From Afipia sp. (GTDB taxonomy: Bacteria; Pseudomonadota; Alphaproteobacteria; Rhizobiales; Xanthobacteraceae): a stretch of 64,000 bases of DNA. Of this stretch, positions 26,189 to 34,355 are shown one piece after another. Numbering within the stretch: the stretch's first letter is position 1; each line of letters opens with the position of its first letter. The stretch covers positions 310,001 to 374,000 of the forward strand of contig JANQAK010000003.1 in the NCBI GenBank assembly GCA_024707075.1. Direction: 5' to 3'. The position numbers and the translations under genes are program-made. The notes beneath the pieces were generated by a model. That model searched no databases. It was not told the DNA's origin and saw nothing but the letters and a program-made list of their open reading frames with translations.

Positions 26189-27268
26189 CTAGACCTGATC
26201 GTAGTCGACCACAACGCGCGACGAAACCGGATGCGCCTGGCAGGTGAGCACGAACCCGGCTTCCAGTTCCCATGGCTCCAGCGAATAGTTGACGTCCATC
26301 TCCGTCTCGCCTTCGACGATCTTCGCGCGGCAGGTGCTGCACATGCCGCCCTTGCAGGCATAAGGCAGGTCCACGCCGGCGCGCAGCGCGGCATCGAGAA
26401 TGGCCTCGCCTTCCGCAACCGGCACGTCCTTGCGTTTGCCGTCGACGATCAGCGACGCGATCGCCTTCGGCGGCGCCTCCGGCACAATCTGAACCTTCGG
26501 ACGCGGCTTGCCGCCGAGACCTGACACGAAGCGCTCAACATGAATATGGTCTGCGGGAATGCCGAGATCGACACAGGTCGCCTCAATCTCCTCGCTCATC
26601 GCCGAGGGACCGCACACGAACACATGATCGACCGCCGCGGCAGGAACCATCGCGCGCAACAACAACTCGACTTTCGCACGGTCGAGCCGCCCGTAAAGAA
26701 TGGGAAGGTCCTGCTCCTCCTGCGACAGCACGTGAAACACCGACAGGCGGCCGATGAAACGGTCTTTCAGTTCTTCGAGCGCCTCGCGGAACAGGATGCC
26801 GCTGGTCGAGCGGTTGCCGTAGAACAGGAAGAAGCGGCTGTTCGGCTCGCGGGCGAGAATGCCGCGAATGATGGAGATGATCGGCGTGATGCCGGAGCCC
26901 GCGGCGAAGCCAACATGGACCCGCGCTTCACCGGGCACATGGGCGACGCCGAAGCGGCCGGTCGGCGTCATCACATCCAGTTCGTCGCCGGACTTCAGCG
27001 CTTCAAGCGCCCAGCTTGAAAACGCGCCGCCTTCGACCTTCTTGACGGCGATACGCAGTTCGCGGTCGTCGGGACTCGAACAGATCGAATAGGACCGCCG
27101 CACCTCCTCGCCGTCCATCACGGTGCGCAGCGTCAGATACTGCCCCGGCGCGAAGGTGTAGTCCCCGGCCAGCTCACCCGGAACTGCGAAGGTCATGGAG
27201 ATGGCGTCGGGAGTTTCGCGACGCAGATCGTCGATGGCGAGGCGATGGAATTTCGGAACCTGTGACAT
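26189..27268 (-). CDS. paaE: Phenylacetyl-CoA epoxidase reductase subunit PaaE
   Basis: 359 residues from ATG 27268 (MSQVPKFHRLAIDDLRRETPDAISMTF). Domains in order: FAD-binding with RSYSICSSP, NAD-binding with GSGITPIISIIRGIL, and a C-terminal plant-type 2Fe-2S domain with CKGGMCSTCRAKI and LTCQAHP. It passes electrons from NADPH to the PaaA di-iron centre. The long upstream extension of the frame is a shadow of paaD. Last gene of the paaABCDE operon, 11 bases after paaD. Confidence 0.95.
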   Translation of the reverse strand: MSQVPKFHRLAIDDLRRETPDAISMTFAVPGELAGDYTFAPGQYLTLRTVMDGEEVRRSYSICSSPDDRELRIAVKKVEGGAFSSWALEALKSGDELDVMTPTGRFGVAHVPGEARVHVGFAAGSGITPIISIIRGILAREPNSRFFLFYGNRSTSGILFREALEELKDRFIGRLSVFHVLSQEEQDLPILYGRLDRAKVELLLRAMVPAAAVDHVFVCGPSAMSEEIEATCVDLGIPADHIHVERFVSGLGGKPRPKVQIVPEAPPKAIASLIVDGKRKDVPVAEGEAILDAALRAGVDLPYACKGGMCSTCRAKIVEGETEMDVNYSLEPWELEAGFVLTCQAHPVSSRVVVDYDQV

Positions 27269-27279
27269 CTGTTGGATCT

Positions 27280-27783
27280 CTAATGACACTTGAAATAGTC
27301 GAACGGCTCGCGGCACGCCTTGCAGCGCCACAGCGCCTTGCACGAGGTCGAGCCGAATTCGGACAGCACTTCGGTATTCACGGAACCGCATTGCGGGCAC
27401 GCGACCTGCTGTTCGCCGAACAGCGCGCGCCGGCCTGCGGCGTGCTGTGGCGGCGCGATGCCGTAGTCTTTCAGCTTCTGGCGGCCCTGCTCGCTCATCC
27501 ACTCCGTCGTCCACGCTGGCGACAGGATGGTGCGGATTTTCGGATTGCAGATGCCTTCGCGCGCCAGCGCCAGTTCGATTTCGAGCGCGATCATGTTCAT
27601 TGCCGGGCAGCCGGAATAGGTCGGCGTAATTGCGACCTCCACAGTGCCGTCGGTCACCGTCACCTCGCGCAGCACGCCGAGATCTTCGATGGTCAGAACC
27701 GGAATTTCCGGATCGGCCACCTGCGCCGCCGCGTTCCATGCGGTCTGGCGAAGATCTTGGGCACTGGTGCTGGCGGTCACCAT
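27280..27783 (-). CDS. paaD: Phenylacetyl-CoA epoxidase subunit PaaD
   Basis: 167 residues. The N-terminal MIP18/DUF59 domain (VADPEIPVLTIEDLGVLREV, PTYSGCPAMNMIALEIE) is followed by a C-terminal zinc ribbon with CPQCGS, CKALWRCKACREPF and a final FKCH. PaaD is thought to help iron-sulfur assembly for the PaaABCE complex. It overlaps paaC by 7 bases. Confidence 0.93.
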   Translation of the reverse strand: MVTASTSAQDLRQTAWNAAAQVADPEIPVLTIEDLGVLREVTVTDGTVEVAITPTYSGCPAMNMIALEIELALAREGICNPKIRTILSPAWTTEWMSEQGRQKLKDYGIAPPQHAAGRRALFGEQQVACPQCGSVNTEVLSEFGSTSCKALWRCKACREPFDYFKCH

Positions 27784-28553
27784 GTTGCGTTCGGAAAGGT
27801 TCGCTGCATCGATTGCAGTTCGCTGAGCAGATGGCCGAGATGTTCGGTGTGGTTGCCGGAGCGGCCGCCCTTCTGCATCCAGTCGTTTGCTGGCAGCTTC
27901 AAGGTTGCTTCGTTCAGCACGTTCGAGACTGTTTCCGACCAGCGGCCGCGCAGGCTTTCCGGATCGATTGCGATTCCCGAAGAAATCAGCGCCGCATCAC
28001 CTTCGTCGGAGTGGAACAGTTCGCCGGTGAACGCCCACAGATCGTCGATCGCGCTCTGCGCGCGGCGATGGCTTTCCTCGGTCCCGTCGCCGAGCCGGAT
28101 CATCCATTCCGACGAATGACGAAGATGATAGGCGCTTTCCTTCTCGGACTTCGCCGCGATGGCCGCCAGCGTCGCATCCTTCGAGGTTATCATGGCGCGC
28201 CAATAGGGATCGGCGAACGCTGAATAGAAGAACTGCCGCGCGATGGTGCGAGCGAAATCACCGTTCGGCTGCTCGACCAGCAGCAGATTGCGATACTGCC
28301 GCTCGTCGCGCAGATAGGCCAGCTTGTCCTCGTCGTGACCGGCGTTCTCGACCTGGGCCGCGTAGCTGTATAGCTCGCGCGCCTGCCCGATCAGGTCGAG
28401 GCCCATGTTGGCGAGCGCCATCTCCTCTTCCAGCATCGGCGCGTGGCCGCACCATTCCGACACGCGATGCCCGAGGATCAGCGCATCGTCGGCGCGCCGC
28501 AGGGTGTAAAGCACCAGCGGGCTTTCGGTGACTTTGATAGAAGGCGATGCCAT
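27777..28553 (-). CDS. paaC: Phenylacetyl-CoA epoxidase structural subunit PaaC
   Basis: 258 residues from ATG 28553 (MASPSIKVTESPLVLYTLRR). Ferritin-like helical fold typical of PaaC, with HRVSEWCGHAPMLEEEMALANMGLDLIGQARELY. It pairs with PaaA in the epoxidase but lacks the catalytic di-iron site. An ATG at 28574 is in frame but falls inside the palindromic repeat, so I prefer 28553. A weak ribosome site is seen at either. Confidence 0.93.
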   Translation of the reverse strand: MASPSIKVTESPLVLYTLRRADDALILGHRVSEWCGHAPMLEEEMALANMGLDLIGQARELYSYAAQVENAGHDEDKLAYLRDERQYRNLLLVEQPNGDFARTIARQFFYSAFADPYWRAMITSKDATLAAIAAKSEKESAYHLRHSSEWMIRLGDGTEESHRRAQSAIDDLWAFTGELFHSDEGDAALISSGIAIDPESLRGRWSETVSNVLNEATLKLPANDWMQKGGRSGNHTEHLGHLLSELQSMQRTFPNATW

Positions 28554-28569
28554 GTTCAATACTCGCGAT

Positions 28570-28667
28570 GTCATTCCGGGATTCGCCTCTTGGCGCAGGC
28601 CCGGAATCCCTGGGTTGCAACGTCATGGATTCCGGGTTTGCTTGTTTCACTCGCGCCCCGGAATGAC
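28570..28667. repeat. Nested palindromic repeat inside the paa operon
   Basis: Outer arms GTCATTCCGGG (28570-28580) and CCCGGAATGAC (28657-28667) are perfect; an inner pair CCCGGAATCC (28600-28609) and GGATTCCGGG (28627-28636) is also perfect. It occupies the gap between paaB and paaC, the only sizeable gap in the operon. Such elements are common in Bradyrhizobiaceae but usually lie between transcription units. Confidence 0.8.
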
Positions 28668-28680
28668 GAGGGAATGCCAA

Positions 28681-28968
28681 TCACATATGCCCGACTTCTT
28701 CCGGCACTTCGTAGAATGTCGGATGGCGATAGATCTTCGACATCGCCGGCTCGAACATCATGCCCTTGTCGGACGGGTCGGACGCGACAATCGCATTCGA
28801 CGGCACGACCCAGATCGACAGCCCCTCACCGCGGCGGGTGTAGAGGTCGCGCGCGGATTGCAGCGCCAATGTCGCATCAGGTGCGTGAAGCGAGCCGACA
28901 TGCTTGTGCGCGAGGCCGTTGCGGCTGCGGATGAAAACTTCCCAGAGCTGGATGGTTGGCGTGGTCAT
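28681..28968 (-). CDS. paaB: Phenylacetyl-CoA epoxidase subunit PaaB
   Basis: 95 residues from ATG 28968, preceded by GAGGAGG. Contains WEVFIRSRNGLAHKHVGSLHAPDATLALQSARDLYTRRGEG and ends FYEVPEEVGHM, the standard PaaB sequence. PaaB is a small bridging subunit of the PaaAC oxygenase. It starts 10 bases after paaA. Confidence 0.94.
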   Translation of the reverse strand: MTTPTIQLWEVFIRSRNGLAHKHVGSLHAPDATLALQSARDLYTRRGEGLSIWVVPSNAIVASDPSDKGMMFEPAMSKIYRHPTFYEVPEEVGHM

Positions 28969-28978
28969 GGCGTCCTCC

Positions 28979-29971
28979 TCAAGCTGCGGCCGCTGTGCGG
29001 CGCGCTTTTTGTTTTTCGGCGTAGGCGATTGCGGCGTCCCGTACCCATGCACCATCTTCATGCGCCTTGCGGCGTGCCGCCATGCGATCGCGGTTGCACG
29101 GACCGTTGCCGGCGAGAACCTGCTTGAACTCGTTCCAGTCGATCACGCCATAATTCCAATGGCCGGTCGCTTCGTTCCACTTCAGATCGGCGTCCGGCAA
29201 CGTGAGGCCGAGGAAATGCGCCTGCGGCACGGTGGCGTCGACGAACTTCTGGCGCAGGTCGTCGTTGGAAAAGCGCTTGATCTTCCATTGCGTCGACTGA
29301 TCGCCGTGCTGGCTGACATTGTCCGGCGGGCCGAACATCATCAGGCACGGCCACCACCAGCGGTTCAGCGCGTCCTGCGCCATCGCCTTCTGCTCCTCGG
29401 TGCCTCGCGCCAGCGTCAGCATGATTTCGTAACCCTGCCGCTGATGGAACGACTCCTCCTTGCAGACGCGGATCATGGCACGCGCATAGGGACCATAAGA
29501 ACAGCGGCACAGCGGAATCTGGTTCATGATGGCCGCGCCGTCCACCAGCCAGCCGATCGCGCCGATGTCGGCCCAGGTCAGGGTCGGATAATTGAAGATC
29601 GAGGAATACTTCGCCTTGCCCGCGAGCAGCGCATCGACAAGCTCTTCGCGCGACGAGCCCAGCGTCTCGGCGGCGGCATAGAGATAAAGGCCGTGGCCGC
29701 ATTCGTCCTGCACCTTGGCCAGCAGCGCGGCCTTGCGGCGCAGCGATGGCGCACGCGTGATCCAGTTGCCTTCGGGCAGCATGCCGACGATCTCGGAATG
29801 GGCGTGCTGGGAAATCTGGCGCGTCAGCGTCTTGCGATAGGCCGCCGGCATCCAGTCATTCGGCTCGATGCGCTCTTCGGCATCGATGCGCGCCTGAAAC
29901 TGCGCCGCGCGGTCTGCGTCCTCGACGAGACCGATCTCTGTGTCGGATGTGTTGAGCGCTTGCGTATACAT
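28979..29971 (-). CDS. paaA: Phenylacetyl-CoA epoxidase catalytic subunit PaaA
   Basis: 330 residues from ATG 29971, with GGGAGGA 8 bases upstream. Di-iron oxygenase of the ferritin-like class; the iron-ligand helices include [15 protein letters not shown] and [13 protein letters not shown]. PaaA epoxidises the ring of phenylacetyl-CoA. First gene of paaABCDE; a near-palindrome and a TTGTTG...TATATT promoter lie directly upstream at the 3' end of paaX. Confidence 0.95.
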   Translation of the reverse strand: MYTQALNTSDTEIGLVEDADRAAQFQARIDAEERIEPNDWMPAAYRKTLTRQISQHAHSEIVGMLPEGNWITRAPSLRRKAALLAKVQDECGHGLYLYAAAETLGSSREELVDALLAGKAKYSSIFNYPTLTWADIGAIGWLVDGAAIMNQIPLCRCSYGPYARAMIRVCKEESFHQRQGYEIMLTLARGTEEQKAMAQDALNRWWWPCLMMFGPPDNVSQHGDQSTQWKIKRFSNDDLRQKFVDATVPQAHFLGLTLPDADLKWNEATGHWNYGVIDWNEFKQVLAGNGPCNRDRMAARRKAHEDGAWVRDAAIAYAEKQKARRTAAAA

Positions 29972-30020
29972 CGCCGATTCCTCCCAACGGAACACCGGCA
30001 ATATATAACATAAAATTCAT

Positions 30021-30923
30021 TCAACAAGTTATTTCTGTAACATGTTGCGCTGCACGTCCGAAAACCGCCGGTCCAGTTCCGGACCCGGCGGCTGCAACGG
30101 ACCGGTGGCGCTTTCCCCGTGGGCGTCCAGCCAGGATCTCGGACGCCGGCAGAAGAGCTTGATACAGCCGGGCGCAGAGTGCGCGCGCCTCAAGCGCGGG
30201 CCACGCTGGCGGCAGAAGTACGGACGGAAGCAAGGGATCGCGCAGGATCACCCGCCTGTAATGGTGGATCAGCAGCACCCGCGCGAGCATGGCATCGGCT
30301 GGTGTGATCGCGTCGGCGCCGCCGATCCAGTTTTCCAGCGGCGCAAAGGTCTTCATGAATTCGCGATACGACTCGGCCGTTCGCTCCAGCGACCAGCTCG
30401 CCTGCACCAGCCGCTGCCCCATCGCGCCATCGGCGGACACTTCAAGTCTGATGGCTCCCGCAACAATTGGCGGCAGATGCGCAGCGGAGGGTGCCACCCA
30501 CACGCCCGGCATCGGACTGCCGAAGCCGGCTTCGGCCAGGGCCGTTCGCGACGCCTCGCGGTCCGCTCCGTTTCCGATCAGCAGAAGCTCGAAGCGCCCT
30601 GCCCAATCCGACGCATGCGGATTGTAGACATGCGTGACGGCGGCCTCAAACTGTTCACGACCGCTTTTGGCGAGTTTGTAGAAGCTCTTGCGGCCGACCT
30701 TGTCGCGGTCGAGCCAGCCATCGGCCGCAAGCCGCGACACCGCGGTGCGGACCACGCCGCCGTCGGTGCCGAGCATGTCGAGAAATTGCAGCAGCGTGCC
30801 GAGCCAGACCGAGCCGCCGCGCGGCAGGATGGCGTCGCCATAGAAGGTGATGATGAGCGATCCGGTGCGCGATGGCTCACGCTTGAATCGGCTGACGATG
30901 CGGGAAAGCGGATGAGGACTCAT
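30021..30923 (-). CDS. paaX: Phenylacetate regulator PaaX, C-terminus frameshifted
   Basis: From ATG 30923 (MSPHPLSRIVSRFKREPSRTGSLI). N-terminal winged helix (GTDGGVVRTAVSRLAADGWLDRDKVGRKSFY), central PaaX-type domain, and LLIHHYRRVILRDPLLPSVLLPPAWP. After LLPASE the literal frame turns Arg/Gly-rich. Skipping one base near 30134 instead gives WLDAHGESATGPLQPPGPEL and then DRRFSDVQRNMLQK, the normal ending, with its stop at 30029. The change affects only the last ~36 residues. PaaX represses paa genes and is released by phenylacetyl-CoA in other bacteria. Confidence 0.85.
   Translation of the reverse strand: MSPHPLSRIVSRFKREPSRTGSLIITFYGDAILPRGGSVWLGTLLQFLDMLGTDGGVVRTAVSRLAADGWLDRDKVGRKSFYKLAKSGREQFEAAVTHVYNPHASDWAGRFELLLIGNGADREASRTALAEAGFGSPMPGVWVAPSAAHLPPIVAGAIRLEVSADGAMGQRLVQASWSLERTAESYREFMKTFAPLENWIGGADAITPADAMLARVLLIHHYRRVILRDPLLPSVLLPPAWPALEARALCARLYQALLPASEILAGRPRGKRHRSVAAAGSGTGPAVFGRAAQHVTEITC
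30022..30047 (-). promoter_or_regulatory. Candidate operator and promoter of paaABCDE
   Basis: On the minus strand, arms CAACATGTTA and TAACTTGTTG around CAGAAA form a 26-base near-palindrome (9 of 10 pairs). The right arm supplies TTGTTG, which with TATATT after a 16-base spacer would be the paaA promoter. The start codon of paaA lies about 50 bases downstream. The element overlaps the last codons of the repaired paaX frame. A repressor bound here would block paaA transcription; whether PaaX or the TetR protein binds is unknown. Confidence 0.5.
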
Positions 30924-31200
30924 GGGCGGGCAGCATAGTGCATTCCATCGCACCGGCGAGTGCCACACATCATCAGCGGACCAATTCGAGACAGCTTCCA
31001 AGGCTCATCCCGAATCCAAGCCGAAATCAATAACCTCACGATAGCTATCAAAGCATGGCATGAAATTCCTCAAGTTTTACTTGAAGAACTGGACGCACCG
31101 AACCGCCACACTGAAACATGGCGCGTCACGCATCATGAACCTGCGAACTCCTATACAATTGGTATTTTTGTATAATTTCGAATGAACCTGAGCCGGAGCG

Positions 31201-31776
31201 TCACGCCCGGATCACACCCGTAATCAGCGTCACCGATACGATCGCAAGCCAGACAGATGCGATCCGCTGAAGGATCAGCAAGCGGCGCCCGTCGCCGCCT
31301 CCCTGCTGCATCAGCTTTCCAGCGGTGCCCCATACCAGCGCCACGGCCATCACCATGAGACAGAAAAGCCCGAGTCGCGGCGCGAACTGCGGATCGTCAG
31401 GCACGGGAAGAAGAACGAGGCCAAAAATCAACGCCTTGGGGTTCAGCATCGTGGTCAGATAGACTCTCCGCGCCGTCACGTCGCTGGAAGCCCCGGTCAC
31501 GCTGTTTCGCCCCCACAGATTGATCGCAAGGAACATCACCCAGAGCGCGGCGGCGACCTTGAGAATAACAGCCGCCACGGGCCACCGCCCAAGCACTTCC
31601 GAGCCGAGATATATCAGCGGCAGGATCGTGGTCAGATACCCGAACAACTCCGCCGGCAGCAAACGCGCCACACCGCGCAGCCCTCTTTGCGCACCCGCAA
31701 GGCCCATGAGCGTATTCGTAGGTCCCGGCGCGAGAAGAAGCGCGAGAACGGCGGAAATGAAGGTCGTAGTGGTCAT
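31201..31776 (-). CDS. LysE/RhtB-family exporter
   Basis: 191 residues, five to six membrane helices. N-terminus LALLLAPGPTNTLMGLAGAQRGLRG is the LysE-family signature (PGP followed by a basic loop), and LTTMLNPKALIFGLVLLP is the second conserved block. Exports an amino acid or small amine; substrate unknown. The 277 bases between its end and paaX are AT-rich, contain TATACAA / TTGTATA (7 bp) near 31151, and should hold the paaX promoter. Confidence 0.87.
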   Translation of the reverse strand: MTTTTFISAVLALLLAPGPTNTLMGLAGAQRGLRGVARLLPAELFGYLTTILPLIYLGSEVLGRWPVAAVILKVAAALWVMFLAINLWGRNSVTGASSDVTARRVYLTTMLNPKALIFGLVLLPVPDDPQFAPRLGLFCLMVMAVALVWGTAGKLMQQGGGDGRRLLILQRIASVWLAIVSVTLITGVIRA

Positions 31777-31998
31777 CGGGCGAAGGATGCTTCCGGTACA
31801 GGCTGTTAGCCCGCGGAAGCTAGGCGTCCTATCACCTCTAAACGTTGATCCAGGTCATCCGATGCCCAATCGGCTGGCGCTCAAATCTTGGAGGCAAACA
31901 AACCGGTACGGTCAGCCGTGAGTCACGAGCAGGCATGATGCCGGTTTGATCGGACGGGAGATCAGTCCGAGTTTGCATTTTTTTCTGAATAGTGGTGG

Positions 31999-32073
31999 TG
32001 GCGCTCCCTAGCGGAATCGAACCGCTCTCTCCACCGTGAAAGGGTGGCGTCCTAACCGATAGACGAAGGGAGC
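31999..32073 (-). tRNA. tRNA-Glu (anticodon TTC)
   Basis: Acceptor GCTCCCT pairs perfectly with AGGGAGC; anticodon stem CCACC/GGTGG with loop CTTTCAC gives anticodon TTC; T-arm AGCGG-TTCGATT-CCGCT is intact; CCA is encoded after discriminator G. Isolated between the LysE-type gene and the cyclase gene. Confidence 0.95.
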
Positions 32074-32368
32074 CAAAAGCCGATAGACGGACCGCGCACA
32101 GGATGCGCGCTTCGCTGTCTTCCGGCTTTGGATAGACCAATTTAATCGCTCAAAATCAATATCTTAGCTTCATTTTGAGCGGCGATGGCCGAAATCCATA
32201 TGCGTGATTTGGCCAACGCGTCGGAACGTATAATGGCGTTTCGCCGCAGCGGCAAGCCTGACGCTCTGGTGGCTTGAGCGGGCTCCCTGCCTTCTGCACA
32301 CTCTCCCGGAACGGCCCTGCGGACAGCACCGCATGGGCCGCGAAATGGCCAACAACGGAGCCCGGCAA

Positions 32369-33145
32369 ATGACCCGCAAACTGATCGACATCTCCGTACC
32401 GTTGCAAAACGACGTCCCGGCCGATCCGCCCGGCAACCATCCGGCGATCCAGTACATCGATCACCAGCAGGGATTGCCGCGCATGCTGCAATTTTTCGAT
32501 GGATTGAAGAAGGAGGATCTGCCGGACGGCCAGGGTTGGGCCGTCGAGCAGGTGAACCTCTCGACCCACAACGGCACCCATCTCGACGCGCCCTATCACT
32601 TTCATCCCACCATGAATCGCGGCGAGCGGTCATGGACCATCGATGAAGTCCCGCTCGAATGGTGCTTCCAGCCGGGCGTGAAGCTCGACTTCCGGCATTT
32701 TCCGAATGGCTACGTCGCGACCGCCGCCGATGTCGAAAACGAACTCAAGCGCATCGGCCACACGCTCAAGCCGCTCGAGATCGTTGTGGTCAACACCAGC
32801 GCAGGCGCCAGGTACGGCCAGCCGGATTACGTCATCTCCGGATGCGGGATGGGTTACGAGGCGACGATGTACCTGCTGGAGCGCGGTGTGCGCCTGACCG
32901 GCACCGACGGCTGGAGCTGGGACGCGCCATTCGTTTACACCGCGAATAAATATGCCGAGACGAAGGACGCGAGCCTGATCTGGGAAGGCCACAAGGCCGG
33001 TCGCCACATCGGCTATTGCCATCTCGAAAAGCTGCATGATTTGGATCAATTGCCACCGACCGGCTTCATGATCTCGTGTTTTCCAGTGAAGATCGAACGC
33101 GCGTCCGCCGGCTGGACCCGCGCTGTAGCTATTCTCGATGTCTAA
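32369..33145 (+). CDS. Cyclase/kynurenine-formamidase-like hydrolase
   Basis: 258 residues from ATG 32369 (MTRKLIDISVPLQNDVPADPPGNHP), with GGAG upstream; two in-frame ATGs lie a little earlier. The metal-binding motif of the family is present: NLSTHNGTHLDAPYHFHP. Later GYEATMYLLERGVRLTGTDGWSWDAPF and ASLIWEGHKAGRHIGYCHLEKL complete the fold. Hydrolyses an amide or lactone; substrate not predictable. Confidence 0.87.
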   Translation: MTRKLIDISVPLQNDVPADPPGNHPAIQYIDHQQGLPRMLQFFDGLKKEDLPDGQGWAVEQVNLSTHNGTHLDAPYHFHPTMNRGERSWTIDEVPLEWCFQPGVKLDFRHFPNGYVATAADVENELKRIGHTLKPLEIVVVNTSAGARYGQPDYVISGCGMGYEATMYLLERGVRLTGTDGWSWDAPFVYTANKYAETKDASLIWEGHKAGRHIGYCHLEKLHDLDQLPPTGFMISCFPVKIERASAGWTRAVAILDV

Positions 33146-33231
33146 TGCGGAATGCCCCTTAACAATCGGTCCGGCGCGGGACTAAGCTGATGCTGCTCGG
33201 CCACGCCGGGTCAGCAACAAGGAGACCGTCA

Positions 33232-33804
33232 ATGACGATGCCCCCCGAAGTCGAACGGCTTCAATCGCAGATGAAAGAGGCCGTGAAGGCGAACTGGAAA
33301 GCCTTCCTCATCGAGGGCATCGTGCTCGTCATACTGGGAATGGCGGCGATTGCCATTCCGCTGCTGGCCAGCATCGCCATTACGATCTTCCTCGGCTGGC
33401 TGTTCCTGATCAGCGGCGTTGTGGGGCTCTACCTGACCTTTACCACGCGCGACATGCCCGGTTTCTGGTGGTCGCTGCTCTCCGCAGCGCTGGCCATCGT
33501 CGCAGGCCTCGTCCTGCTGGTGCAGCCGATCGCAGGAACGTTCACGCTGACAATCGTTGTCAGCGCCTATTTCATCGCCGAAGGCATCACGACGATCATG
33601 TATTCCCTCGCCCACCAGCGCGAACTCTCCGGCAGGTGGGGATGGCTGCTGGTGTCCGGTCTTGTCGATCTGGTGGTGGCGGGATTGATCATCGCCGGGC
33701 TTCCCGGCTCGGCCACATGGGCGCTTGGCCTGTTGGTCGGCATCAATCTGGTGTTCGGCGGCACATCCCTGATCGGGATGGCGCTTGCGGCGCGCGACTC
33801 CTGA
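33232..33804 (+). CDS. HdeD-family (DUF308) membrane protein
   Basis: 190 residues from ATG 33232, preceded by AAGGAGA. Six short membrane helices in three similar pairs (GIVLVILGMAAIAIP, GWLFLISGVVGLYLTF, SAALAIVAGLVLLVQP and so on), the layout of HdeD acid-stress membrane proteins. Function in alphaproteobacteria not established. Confidence 0.87.
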   Translation: MTMPPEVERLQSQMKEAVKANWKAFLIEGIVLVILGMAAIAIPLLASIAITIFLGWLFLISGVVGLYLTFTTRDMPGFWWSLLSAALAIVAGLVLLVQPIAGTFTLTIVVSAYFIAEGITTIMYSLAHQRELSGRWGWLLVSGLVDLVVAGLIIAGLPGSATWALGLLVGINLVFGGTSLIGMALAARDS

Positions 33805-33828
33805 GACCTCCGCGACTCGGAAACCTCG

Positions 33829-33852
33829 AAGGCTGCTGCTTTCAGCAGCCTT
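33829..33852. terminator. Hairpin between convergent genes
   Basis: AAGGCTGCTG (33829-33838) and CAGCAGCCTT (33843-33852) pair perfectly over 10 bp with a CTTT loop. It lies between two convergent genes and could end both transcripts, but no strong T-tract follows on either strand. Confidence 0.5.
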
Positions 33853-33857
33853 GACTG

Positions 33858-34116
33858 CTAGCAGCCTCGGCAGATGCTCTTGATCTTGCGATCGAGCGCC
33901 TTGTCTTCGGGCGACTCGACGTAGCCCTTTTTCCTCAGCGGACGGCACCTCATTGGCGCGCGGCTGGCGGTGGCCGATCGGCGCCTGAGGAATGGTACTG
34001 GAGCCGGATGCCGCCGACGGAGTTGCCGGACCCGACGTCCCGCTCTTGTTTTGCGCCAGAACGCCCGGCGCGGCCAACACCAGTGCAATGACGGCGATTG
34101 GGATGGTCTTTCTCAT
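33858..34116 (-). pseudogene. Small exported protein, frameshifted
   Basis: From ATG 34116 (GGAGA upstream): signal peptide MRKTIPIAVIALVLAAPGVLA, then a Ser/Pro-rich stretch STIPQAPIGHRQPRANEVPSAEEK. A +1 shift at the A5/G3 run (33925-33932) is needed to continue into GYVESPEDKALDRKIKSICRGC and stop at 33858. The C-terminal DRKIKxICRGC motif recurs in small exported Bradyrhizobiaceae proteins. One extra base in the run explains the break, so the gene may be intact in the organism. Confidence 0.65.
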
Positions 34117-34157
34117 GTCACATCTCCACCAATGTGATTCCTCAGCGTGACAACACT

Positions 34158-34355
34158 CTACTGGGAACGGGCGGGATTTTCTATCGTTCCGCAGTTGCGT
34201 CTGCCCTGCGCCGCACAATCCTGTGTCTTGCGCAGATCGGCCATCGACCCGAGCAGCCAGATACCTGCCGCCACCAGCACAACGAAGAAACCGAGCATCA
34301 CGACGTTCTCGACAGCGCGATTGCCCTCATTTTCAGGCGGTTCAGGCTCGCTCAT
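34158..34355 (-). CDS. Small single-span membrane protein
   Basis: 65 residues: acidic N-terminus (MSEPEPPENEGNRAVEN), one membrane helix (VVMLGFFVVLVAAGIWLLG) and a short Cys-containing tail (TQDCAAQGRRNCG). Its ATG overlaps the epmB stop by 4 bases, so it is the third gene of that operon. Function unknown. Confidence 0.7.
   Translation of the reverse strand: MSEPEPPENEGNRAVENVVMLGFFVVLVAAGIWLLGSMADLRKTQDCAAQGRRNCGTIENPARSQ

Noticed and set aside
26189-27739. A 516-residue PaaE with a novel N-terminal domain
   Set aside because: The extra 157 residues are the antisense-free shadow frame of paaD; the normal PaaE start MSQVPKFHRL is at 27268.
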